The notes beneath the pieces were generated by a model. The model was not told where the DNA came from, searched no databases, and worked only from the letters and a program-made list of their open reading frames with translations. From Onthophagus taurus (Eukaryota > Arthropoda > Insecta > Coleoptera > Scarabaeidae), in assembly GCF_036711975.1 (NCBI RefSeq), contig NC_091967.1, positions 1,116,001-1,180,000 on the forward strand: a stretch of DNA of 64,000 bases, in the 5' to 3' direction. This document shows, in pieces, positions 22,101-34,100 of this stretch. How positions within the stretch are numbered: the first letter of the stretch is position 1; every line of letters starts with the position of its first letter. A program made the position numbers and the translations under genes.

Positions 22101-25100
22101 GGTTTACGTAATGAAATAAATTCATTAGTACTTATTATTGAATAGTACTAATTTTTTTTGGTTATTTCGCAGTTTCTCTGACGTCTAAAAAAGCGTGTAT
22201 TAATGACAAATACAAATTTTTCGTTATCTTTTTTATCTTTGCACATTAAGTGACCATTGTTGATATTAATAATTACGCTCAAAATAATTTCAAAAGAAAA
22301 AACTGATATATTTTTGTTGAATTAACACTAGAACTAACATTAGACCTTTCTGATTTTTTTTAGTTCTAGGTCTAGTGTTATTTCTAATAATTGCCCACTA
22401 CCACTAGAACTAACACTAGACTTAGGACTAGAAACTTTCGAACTGCTAAACCCGAATGTTTCTAGTTCTAGATCTGATGTTAATTCTAGTTTTAGTTGTT
22501 ATTCACAGTTTTAGTTGAATTAACTCCGACCGTGAAAGCCTTCATATTATGTAACTTTATTAATGGATTTTATCGGATTGATCTGACTTAATGCACATGT
22601 TTTTAGAAGATAATAGACGCTCATTTGAGTATAATTGTGAGATTTTAAACTTTTAAATTTACTACTTTTAAATGTATTGTTAAGAAATTGTAACTTACTT
22701 AAACGTTGGAAAGATAAAAACATTTTGTTCACTTTTAGATCGTCTCCTAAGATACAAATTTAAAGTTGAATTAACCATTTGTTGCATGTAAGAGAACTAA
22801 ACCTTTTTGTAAAAAAAACCTAAATTTTACAGCGATCTACGTTGCCCCATTTCTAATTTAACACTGCCTTCAAATTTCAATTTTAACCTTTTATATTAAG
22901 GAAGAATAGATATTTTTTAGTGGTGTTAATTTTTCGTGTACACAAACAATTAAATCCTCGTAAATAGTGCTAAAATTTTAAATTTAGCAAACCTATTTTG
23001 GAACTGTACACACACCCGTTTACACTGTAACTTATATGTTTAATAAATATGTTTTTTATTAACTTTTATTAACGCTACAAATGGAAGTTTTCTTTTTAAA
23101 CCGGATAAAATCGCAAACAAATTTACGTTTATGTTTTCGGTTTGTTTCTTGACCTTTCGTTGTCACGTGATTCACGAAATCTCTTACGTAGTGAAGGTGT
23201 GTTCAATAAAAAAAACAATACACTCATATTTTAGACAACAATACAAAGTCCACTGATGTCTTAACAGATCATTCTTATTTCAACAAATTAAGCAAAAAGA
23301 TTCTCTTTGCGATACTTTGGTCACGTGATTCATGGATAAATAGGTATCAATGCAAACACACGTTTTTATGTAAATGAATTCGTCACCAACATTTAAAAAG
23401 AAAGGTTTTAATACGAACAAAAAATAGAGGGGATCGACACGTTTTGCCATTAACCTTACGTTTCCTGTGCTGAAGCGAAATTCACGGACATTCGACCTTG
23501 TCATTAAATCATGAGGTTCTCTTCAATTCAACGCGATAATGACCCAACGTTTATTCAAAATGCATATGTGTTAAACGTCTTCTTCCCTTTGTAAAACAAC
23601 GATGTGATCATTTGAACTTGTGCCCTTGTTTGTTTCAAACGGATAATTAATTATATTGTTCTTGAGTGTGAACGAAAACAAGGGAAGTCTTTTTTTATTA
23701 ATAATGATAATGAGACAATACATTTTTTTAATATTTTTTATAAATGAAACCTTCTTTTGTTAATTTGTTGTAAATAATATTCTGTAGAGGATGTGGTTTG
23801 TTATTGTAATTTAGTTAACTGTAAATCTTTTGTATTGTATTGTCCTGTTCTTTTTTTGTATGTAAAAAAAAACCAATTTAATTTTTTAATTAAGCTGGTA
23901 TTATTATTATAATTATTGCTGCCGGGATGAGAGGATCGGCACCTCTTGTCACCGCGATCTAGAAGATCTATTGTAACTTAAACCTACCAAACCTTTAGGG
24001 CAAATGTAATATTGCTCCAAGGTCTTATCCCTTTATATCGGTAGGTGTCAGGCGTACTTTACCGAAAATTTTGTGTCTTAGGCAACACATTCACACAGAC
24101 CATGTTCAGCAGTCTTTGAATCGTCGTTACAAAGTCGACAAGTTTGATCGTCAGCTTATCCAACGTGGAAGAAACGGTATTTCAGGGGTATTTTTGCCCT
24201 CAATGTATCTGTAACCTGGAACCCACTATAAAGTAACTTTATTGCTCTTAGCGAAGTCCCTCAGGTTGATGGCACCCTCTCTGATCAGTAAAAATGTTTA
24301 TGGATGCACCTTTCTGTCCCTTTTCTAGATTCAAAACGGTGCAGAAGTTTATAGCAACAACTTCTGCTTGAAAAATGCTTATGACCGAGCTGAGGTGCAA
24401 TTTAATGCGGCTATTTGGTCCAGTAATGCCCATACCTACTCCGGAATCTGTGGATCCAACTGTCTTTGAAGCATTGGTGTATCAGTCCAATCATCTCTAC
24501 TTCTAAATATGACGTTATACGACTGGCCGAATTTATATATTGCCACTATAAGGTCCGTTTTAATTTCAATCAAATGAGGATTTCGAGATGTCCTCCGAGG
24601 TTGCCTTGCATCAACTTGAGTGAAGAGCATGTTTTCAGTGATAAGGCACTTAAAGCTGCCTCCTTTTGCATGTATAAATGAAGTGGTGTGAGACCGAGTA
24701 GAGCTTCAAAAGCAGCCATCGGACAAGATCTCATTGCACCCGTTATATTAAGACATGCTAACCGCTGCATTTGTGCCAGCTGTGATTATGGTGTTTTATT
24801 TGTTTTTGACCAAAACAGTGAGGTACCAGGTACGACCATGGGTCTTGCCCTCAATGTATCTGTAACTTGGAACCCACTATAAAGTAACTTCATTGCTCTT
24901 AGCGAAGTCCCTCAGGTTGATGGCACCCTCTCTGATCAGTAAAAATGTTTATGGATGCACCTTTCTGTCCCTTTTCTAGATTCAAAACGGTGCAGAAGTT
25001 TATAGCAACAACTTCTGCTTGAAAAATGCTTATGACCGAGCTGAGGTGCAATTTAATGCGGCTATTTGGTCCAGTAATGCCCATACCTACTCCGGAATCT

Positions 25101-28100
25101 GTGGATCTAACTGTCTTTGAAGCATTGGTGTATCAGTCCAATCATCTCTGCTTCTAAATATGACGTTATACGACTGGCCGAATTTATATACTGCCGCTAT
25201 AAGGTCAGTTTTAATTTCAATCAAATGAGGATTTCGAGATGTCCTCTGAGGTTGCCCTGCATCAACTTGAGTGAAGAGCATGTTTTCAGTGATAAGACAC
25301 TTAAAGCTGCCTTCTTTTGCATGTATAAATGAAGTGGTGTGAGACCGAGTAGGGCTTCAAAACACAAGATCTCATTGCACCCGTTATATTAAGACATGCT
25401 AACCGCTGGATTTGTGCCAGCTGTTGTTGTGGTGTTTTAGGATTTGTTTTTGACCAAAACAGTGAAGTACCAGCTACCAGACGACCATGGGTCTGATTAT
25501 TGCTACGTAGGCCCAGTGAAGGTGGGTTCATGCAACGTGTTTTAGTCGTAGTTGTTGGCATAGTCGTAAGAGTGGAAAGTTAAGGTATTGTGTTATATTA
25601 GTACTGTTCATGCAACACCTTACGACTAAAATGGTTTTTATCCTAGTCCCAAGAGTTGCCCAACATTTAACTTCTTAAAGCTAAAACAATCGGTCGTAAC
25701 GTGACGCATGCGCACTTTTCTCTGTTGTGTCCTTGTAATATTATATTTGTGTTTTGTTTTATTTTATAAATTGAGGTTAGGTGTTAGGTCAGTTAGGTTT
25801 TGTATTTTATTGTATTAAGGTTGTTGTGCGTTATTGTTTCGACAATTATGTCGATGGAATCAAATGCGGACCAAATTGATTCAAAATTAATAAAGTTATT
25901 TTTTCTTTTCACACAAGTGTCTGTTCTTCTGGAACCTTCTTGCCGCATTGTTGCTCCCAGCCCGTCCTATATTTTGCAGTGGCATTGGTGGCACTGACCA
26001 TTCATAATTTCCCCTGACTCTGACTGAATAGTATCACCATATCTTGGAGGACAGTACCTTTCGCATTGTTCAATACGAAGAAAGTGATGTAAAACTACTG
26101 TGGCTTTTACAATATTTTCTACTACGTCTACCCTAGCTATAATTGGCCTCCGTAGAATTCGCCACCGCTGGCAGAGTATACCAAAGGCATTTTCAACGGT
26201 CCTCCTTGCCCTGGATAAACGATAGTTGAAAATGTTTTTTTTAGTCCGCTGTCCGGGATATGGTCTCATTCTATTTTCCCTTGGAGGAAACGCAGCATCA
26301 CCCACAACAAAATGTAGAAGTACAATGTTGCCTCTAGGCAATTTGTTTGGAAAAGGGATATATATGTTTCCATTTAAAAAAGCTCTCCCGAAAGAAGATT
26401 CTTTAAAGATAGTGCTGTCATCATTTCTGTCACTAGCTCCAATATCTGCTATAATGAAATTATAATCCGCATCTACACATGCCACTAACACTTAACTTTT
26501 AATTGCCATTAAAACAATGCTGAAGGTATGTTTATAATTAAAGAACTCACTTCCCGATGCTTTTGGTGCTTGCATATGGATGTGTTCCCCATCAACAGCC
26601 CGGATACAATTGGACATGACATTTTTCCATCGTTTGTAGAATGTGTCTTCAACTACACTAATATGTATCTTGTTAGCTCTGGTAACACTCTGGGCACGTC
26701 CCGCAGAACAGTTGTTGTCTCTTTAATTATATATTATTTATTTATATTTATTATATATTTATTATTATTTATATTTACTTATTTATATATTATTATTATT
26801 TATATAATGTACAGTGGATTTTCCCATTCGAAAATTCCAAGCTAGTTCTTGCATAGAACTTCCTTCTGACAAATAACTACAATAATTTTATTACATAATT
26901 TAAATTTTTTTATAATATAAAACTAAACAAAAACTTACTGTAGGGTTACTATCAACCTTTGAGCCGGTGAAATTGCACCTTTATTTGGTGTTTTTGCTAA
27001 AAAAGGTTCAACCAGTCTTAACAATTCCTTAAACTCTTCGAACGACATGCGAACATATTTAAAACATTGTAAATCGTCTTCCTGTTTTTCCAACATGTTT
27101 CTAATCAGAGTGGCATAATATCCTTCTAATTCTCTATTTTTATTGATTGTTCTTCATCTTTTCTTTCTTAATCTTTGTGCGATTAATAGAGCTGCATTCA
27201 AGCACATTACACTATCAGCGACAACAATTTTCTTTTTATTCACAATAAACAAAACAGTTTCACGATTTCTTTTTTTTTTTAATTTGGCACGCTGTGCTTA
27301 AATATTGCATGAACCAATCCCTTTCCTTATAACTACAGCTAAAGCAAACGCTTATGACTATGACTAAAACTAAAACACTTTGCATGAACCCACTTTGAGC
27401 CATTCGTGGTTTAAGACCCCAGTTCTTAGAGCCTGCGGCAGATCTGGTTAGCCATAATGGCTTTTTTCCTCACCTTAACTATTGTCGAGTTCCAGTTTAA
27501 GTTCTAGTATTACCCTTAGGTATTTGACTTCTGTTTTAAGGTTAATAGTTTTGCCTTCAGTGGAGGGTGCTTTGAATTGTACCTTCGTTTTCTGAGTGAA
27601 AGGAACTATTTCGATTTTATCGTTTGGCTTTTTACATTAGTTGGGTTATGATTGTATAATATTTACCTTGAACCGTGAATCCATTTTTTGTTAAGGTGTT
27701 CATCAAGTCATCAACTACCAGGTACTATAGGAGAGGTGAAAGCACCCCCCCCATGAGACCTCCTTTAAGCTAGTATATAAGATTTTATAACAACATTTTG
27801 CAAAACAAATTTAGAGTATTACAACATCCTTTAGAATCAAATTCAAATTTAACCAATTTATTTTATGCCTTTTTACCAATTTGATATTTTTGACGCTTTT
27901 GCCAACATTTTTCTCGTTTTAAATGATGTTCCTTCATATGGCACTACTTTTGTAATCAGTGCAGAGACCAGATATTTCACAAAAGATGTGTTGTATCAAT
28001 TTAAACGCCTTCAAATTTATATCAGCGAATATTAATTTTGTACAGCAAGCTCACAACAGTTATAAAAAATGATTAGAAATTCAAAATAAAATACTAATAA

Positions 28101-31100
28101 ATAATTTCCAAGAATTAACAATTACGTTTTAATAATAATCAAGTAAACAACCATTTGGACTGGCAATAAGATAGGTGCAACGTTTGCTGCTGAATTAATC
28201 ATAAATAATACTGCAAAAATTAACAAGGTTATTACAGTACTCCGTCGAGATATTTATCGATGAAATCGACTGAGAAGGGAATGTTTAACACAATGTGACA
28301 ACCGTTTCGAGACGTCAAGAATGATTAATTAATAAAGTTTTTGAAACGGGTGAAGATATCGTATTAAAAAATGACAACTACGAAATACAGACAGATTTTA
28401 GCCGCAAAAATTAGCGGCACCAAAAAAAAATTATGAAAGAGATCCCAATCTTTGCAATTGAAATGAGATAAACATGTGTCGATTTAATTTTATTGTTGTG
28501 TTTTGATTAATTGATTAATTAAGTACCTATTCGAAGAATTTATTTTAAGAATTATTCAAGCTTAATAAAATCTTGTTACGTTAATATTCAATGGAGTCAA
28601 ATAAATAGAACAATTATTAATGTAATCAATTTACACAATAGACTCATTTACCTATAATATGCCTCGTTCAAAAACGGTACTTAAAGATTTTTTGTTTAAT
28701 TATAGTTTAATTTTGATTTTGCGATAAAAAAAATTAATTGATTTAGATTACAATACTGCTTATTAAAATTAAAAATCGAATTAATAAACAAAGAAAGGTA
28801 TTTTTATAACTTTATCTCGTTCACTTTTATAATTATCCATTCAAGCTGCGTGTTTATGTGATCGTGGCAAACAAAAATCGCAATCGTACGACGAAGTAGT
28901 CTGTAGTTGGGTGAATTTGTGTCATTGTCGTCGGTAATTCGTAAATCAACCGGGTAACATTCGAAAGGGACCTTCTGTGGAACTTTTATAATGACGGCGA
29001 GAGTACTCTGTTTGTTTGCTGTGCTGTACTCAAGCGTGAAAAGCTCTTACGTAAATTGGCGCCTCTACGTCATCTCATTTAATAAGAATACAATAAAGGA
29101 ATTCTTACAACTCGAGTTCATAAATCGACCCCGACAAGGTGTTAATTTACTACAAACGTGATGCTATGCCAAGTGATAAGAAAATGTAAACTAGCACGTG
29201 ATGGGATTGTGTATGTGAAATTTTTTTATAAAAATATTTAAGGAAAATGCGATTAATCGATGACTAACATTGAATTTTTTGTTTGCAATTGATTGATAAA
29301 TTTCTGATTAGTGGGATCGTGATGTAGTATTTAAAGTTTTATTATTATCTTGATAATAAGATTTTAGATGGTTAAGTATAAATAAAAAAAAAATGATATC
29401 ATAATGTATTCCAAGAAAAATTTGCAAATTTCTTCTTCGAAAAGAAGAATTATTTCCCTTACATAACTGAAGCCGAATACCAACTAGCTTAGCTTGTTTC
29501 ATAATCGCTGATTCATATCCTCTCGAATATAAGATTTACATAAATACTTTCGTATTGAGAATGCCCTCTACCTAAAAATAATTTATTTATATTTAAATAT
29601 TACTAAATATTTGTTTTATGTCAAAAAATTAAATTTGTAGTAAATGCAGCGGAAATTGCGTTATCTATGACTATTTAAAATACAACCACAAACAGAAACG
29701 GTTTGTGGGTAAGTTTGAATAATTATAAATCTAAAATATAAATTAAAGGATATTGAAACAACACTTCTCAAATACTCATAATATACAAGTTATCCTATAT
29801 AGAAAGTATAGCATCTTTTTTAAAATTTAATCGGTGAAAATTGCAAAATTCGAAAAAATTGTCGATCATTTCAAAAATTTATTTCTCAAGAACTAAAAGT
29901 GATTTTTCAACGCAGCTTTTTGCATTAAAAAGAGGATATTTTTATTAATAATTGGTGATATTTCCACAAGGATTCTTCAAGAAATTAATTTTATAGCGAA
30001 TTTTGCAAGTTATCGATGAAAATTGTTCATAAAAACTAAAAGTTATTTTCCAAAACGGGTATGTTCATTGGAAAGAGGACACTTTTATTAACACTTTGGG
30101 AAATTTTCATACTTATATTCCAAAAAATGGATTTTATACGAATTTTTAAAACTTAATCGGCGAAAATTGCAAATTTCGAAAAAATTGTCGACCATGATCC
30201 TACCGATGGCGGTGAAGAGATTATCAACATACACGCTGACTACCTAGAAGGTGTATTCACCTTTACCGAGGATGTTTCGTTTTGTTCCCACAATAAAAGC
30301 ATTATAGATAATTGGTACGAATTCGCATTTTTGACACCGTTCGAGACACCCGAAGATGCTCTCATGTTGGAAGACGAATATTTTACTCTTCTTGGACAGG
30401 GAAAAGATACCGCTCCCGGCTATGATAACATCACAAGGAAACTGCTTAGAAGTCTAGATCTTAACATCCATGGCTCTATCAGAAAAATAATCAACTTTTG
30501 CCTTACGACTCAGCATTTCCCGCGCGACTGGAAGACGTCAATTATTACTTGTATTCCCAAGAAGGATTCCTCTCTATCTGATCCAGCCAACTATCGCCCC
30601 ATCTCACTGCTCCCCGTAATTGGAAAACTCTTCGAGACGCACTTGAAGAACAAGCTCCTGGCTGAGGTATCAAAGAAAATTCCGCCTTTCCAATTTGGCT
30701 TCCAATCCGGCAAATCAACGTCCCAGCCACTAACTATTCTGGTTTCCAACTTCTAAGCGGCACGTTTTGTAAAACTGAAATCTGCAGCAGTTTCTGGACG
30801 TCCGAAAGGCCTTTGACTCCGTGTGGCACAAAGGATTGCTATTTAAACTGGATAAGCTAAAAACGCCATACTACCTTCTAACCCTGATAAACCAATTCCT
30901 GTCGAATCGCTCCTCCATCGTGAAGTTGAAAAATCACTTCTCCCACAGCTTCTCCGCTCAGCAAGGCCTTCCTCAGGGTTCGCCTATCTTTCCCTCTCTA
31001 TACAATCTTTTCTGCCACGATCTTTACAACGACAACCCAGACGTCTTTAACCTCACTGCATACGCACTTCTTTACGCCGACGACACAGCATTGGTCTCGC

Positions 31101-34100
31101 ACAGTAGGGATATCACTTCCTCGGTCCGTAAGCTGCAGACGCTCATAAACGAAACGGAAAATTGGTACCGAAAATGGCGCATCCTACTCAATCCCACAAA
31201 AACACAATTTTTTGTCCCATTCCTCTCACCCCGCGCTCCCTCTCCCACAATTACAATCCAATCAACGGCAATCTCCGTCTCACCAACCTGCAAGTACCTT
31301 GGCATAATACTTGACAGAACGCTTAAGTTTTCCACTCATGCAACCAAGGTGAAGATGAAAGTAAAGACACGCGCCAAACATTTTAAATCTCTCTCGTTCA
31401 GCGGTCGCGGAATCTCTACCTCATGTGCCTCGCACATCTACAAGACCATATGCAGGCCCATCATAGAATATGGATCAATACTGCTAAGCAACGCACCAAG
31501 AAGAACGAAGTACCACCTGGAAGTAGCGGAAAGATCTGCACTGAGATCCATCACCCGAATTAGGAACCCCCGTAATCCCCTCTTTAACCCTAGCAATGAT
31601 CTGCTATACCAACTTACCGATATACCCCCTATCCATACCCGTCTTCAATCTTTGTCCGATAAATCCATTCTAAATTTTCCTACCAACGCACAGAAGCGAA
31701 TTAGTTAAAAATCTTGGCCAAAAAGATATTTTTGTCAATTTTTTACTTCAAAATTGTCGGAAATTAAAAAATATCTATACAATTAACAAGGATGAAGTAT
31801 TTTATGATATACTGCGATTTTATTTAATTGTATCTACCTATATTTTTATACAGGGTGATTCAAAAAGCCGCTGACAGACTTCTAGAGTGGATAATATATG
31901 AAAAATTAAGATGAAAAGTCTTAATATACATGGGGTCGCAAATGCCTCCTTAACGAGATATAGCGGGTCAAAGTTTCTTTAAAATTAAACATTATCTGTA
32001 ATAAAAAGCCCTTTTTTTAAAATATTTTCAACACCACTGCTAATTTTGCCAACGGGCAGTATTTTCATGTAAAGTGATCAATTATCTATCAATTGGTCTC
32101 TTACAAAACTTTGATTAAAGTTACAGTTTTTGATTCGATTAACAAATTTTCTACAAACGTGTTTTTCTTAAAAACTATTGCTTTGATCAAAGTTTGTAAG
32201 AGACCAATTGATAGATAATTGATCACCGTTTGACAGAATTAGCAATGGCGTAGACAATATTTCTAAAAGAAAGGGTTTTTATTGCAGATATAATGTTTAA
32301 TTTTAAAGAAACTTTGACCCGCTATATCTCATTAAGGAAGCATTTGCGATCCCATGTATATTAAGACTTTTCATCTTAATTTTTGATGTATTACCTGCCT
32401 TAGAAGTTTGTCAGCGGTTTTTTGAATGAGCCTGTATATAGAATGGTCCGTTACTACTGGGACACAGAGGAACAGTGAATTCCTTACATTAAATTGTTAC
32501 GATTTAACCCAATTTATGTTAGTCCAATTGTTAATAATAACGAAAATACAGATGATTAAAGTTAACACTTTATTTTCGCTTTTGCTTAAATTATGAACAT
32601 GAAAATTGTACATTATCATTTTTTGAGACGATAAATAATAATTTGGTATAAGTTTTGAATTATGGCACTGCCTGCCTTAAAAAACTCCTTTAAAGTAGAC
32701 ATATCCTTTTAATCGTTAAAATTTTTGCAACTCACACAACTTGAAACAGTTTCTGAGACATTTTTACATATATTTGGTATACCTACCAACCTTCTCTAAA
32801 GTTCTCCGTTTCCAAGATAATCAATAATAAACATTAGTTGGCGTTGAAAATGATTTTATTTCGTCAAACACTAGACTAACATCGTCAATTGGCATTAATA
32901 CTAGAGTATTAATGCTAATTAATTAAAAAAATTTATTAATGCTAAGAGTAAAATTATTAAAGAAAAATGAGACTTTACCCATCTGTATCTTCATTATTAT
33001 TTACAAGTGGGCTAAGATAAATTGGGTTAAATCGTAATAATTTAATGTAAGGAATTTACTGTTGCTCTGTGTCCCATTAGTAACGGACCAGCCTGTATAA
33101 GACGTATGATTAATAATTTTCAAGGAAAAAATCTTGTAAATAATAAATTGAATTATAAAGATACACACACTATAATAAAAATTTATTTTAAGGTAAAACC
33201 GTAAAATACCGCAAGAATTTCTAGTAAAATCTACAATAGTAGGCCTTATACTACAACACGTATACAATATTACTTTTGAACAATGTTAAACAATTTATTT
33301 TTTGCCCATCTAAATATCGTAAAATAAATTATTTTCTCAATTTCAACATATGATGTAATCAAACAATATTACAAAAATACTAATAACCGAATTGTTGCTT
33401 TCAATATATTACACAATTCTACTTACCACCAGCAATAGGTTCTATGATAAATTTTCGAAATATATAAAAAAAAGTGTAAAGGAAAAATTAATTAAGAACC
33501 ACAATTTTTACCGACATTTTACCTAGGTGATAACTGTTTACTAAACAATCAATTGACAACTAAAATATTTTGGCGGCGATTGTTACAATAATAATAAATA
33601 AGGTGTTTCAAGGCACCTTGGGGTTTATTTAATCAAAGAGCATTAATTGCATTTTCAATCTTATTCCTTAAATTTTTCCAATTTTGGCCGAGATTTTTAA
33701 AAAATTCGCCTGTGTGCAACGCCTTGCAACACACGCTTATATCGCCTCGATTACGCCACCCTCGCACCTCTTCTCTTCCAAAAACTCCTGGCCGTCAGAG
33801 AAGACTGAAACAAGCCGCCGACTACAAAAATCACGGGCAGAAAGACCTTGGTCGGTAGCCCTATTATTCTCACCCCTTAACTTTTTCATTTTTGTTGTAT
33901 ACACATATAGATATTTTTATTGTTATTCTTATTTTTTTTATGTAGTGGGTACAGAATAAAATTTGTTTTTCTTCTTCTTCTTGTCGACCATTTCAAAAGT
34001 TTATTTCTCAACTAAAAGTGATTTTTCAAAGCAGCTTTTTGCATTAAAAAGAGAATACTTTTATTAATAATTGGTGATATTTCCACAAGGATTCTTCAAG

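Larger units (their letters stand above)
25520..27395 (-). mobile_element. Harbinger (PIF) DNA transposon, 1876 bp
   Basis: TIRs A(G/A)GTGGGTTCATGCAA... are flanked by TGA on both sides (25517-25519, 27396-27398), matching the 3-bp TNA duplication of Harbinger. The transposase is on -. The element lies inside the LINE; removing it plus one TGA rejoins the LINE frame (PRMA then HWAYVA). Confidence 0.9.
23930..27760 (-). mobile_element. R1/jockey-group LINE, rearranged, in SLC6 intron 1
   Basis: On -, from 27760 down: an RT C-terminal part ([13 protein letters not shown]..., [20 protein letters not shown], then [10 protein letters not shown]), then a Harbinger insertion. After it come the thumb ([14 protein letters not shown]), [15 protein letters not shown] and the RNase H start ([14 protein letters not shown]), with a C-terminal CRLC...EHGLCEC knuckle at about 24090-24140. 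Part of the RNase H region is duplicated in tandem. It is 5'-truncated with many stops. Confidence 0.8.
30196..33980 (+). mobile_element. Jockey-like LINE with nested insertions, in SLC6 intron 1
   Basis: Flanked by the 11-bp duplication TTGTCGACCAT (30185-30195 and 33981-33991). The coding part runs to about 31740. It is then broken by two fold-back elements and resumes at about 33675 with the C-terminal tail ([14 protein letters not shown]...), AGAATAAAATTTG and a (TTC)n 3' tail. The target was the dispersed satellite. Confidence 0.82.
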
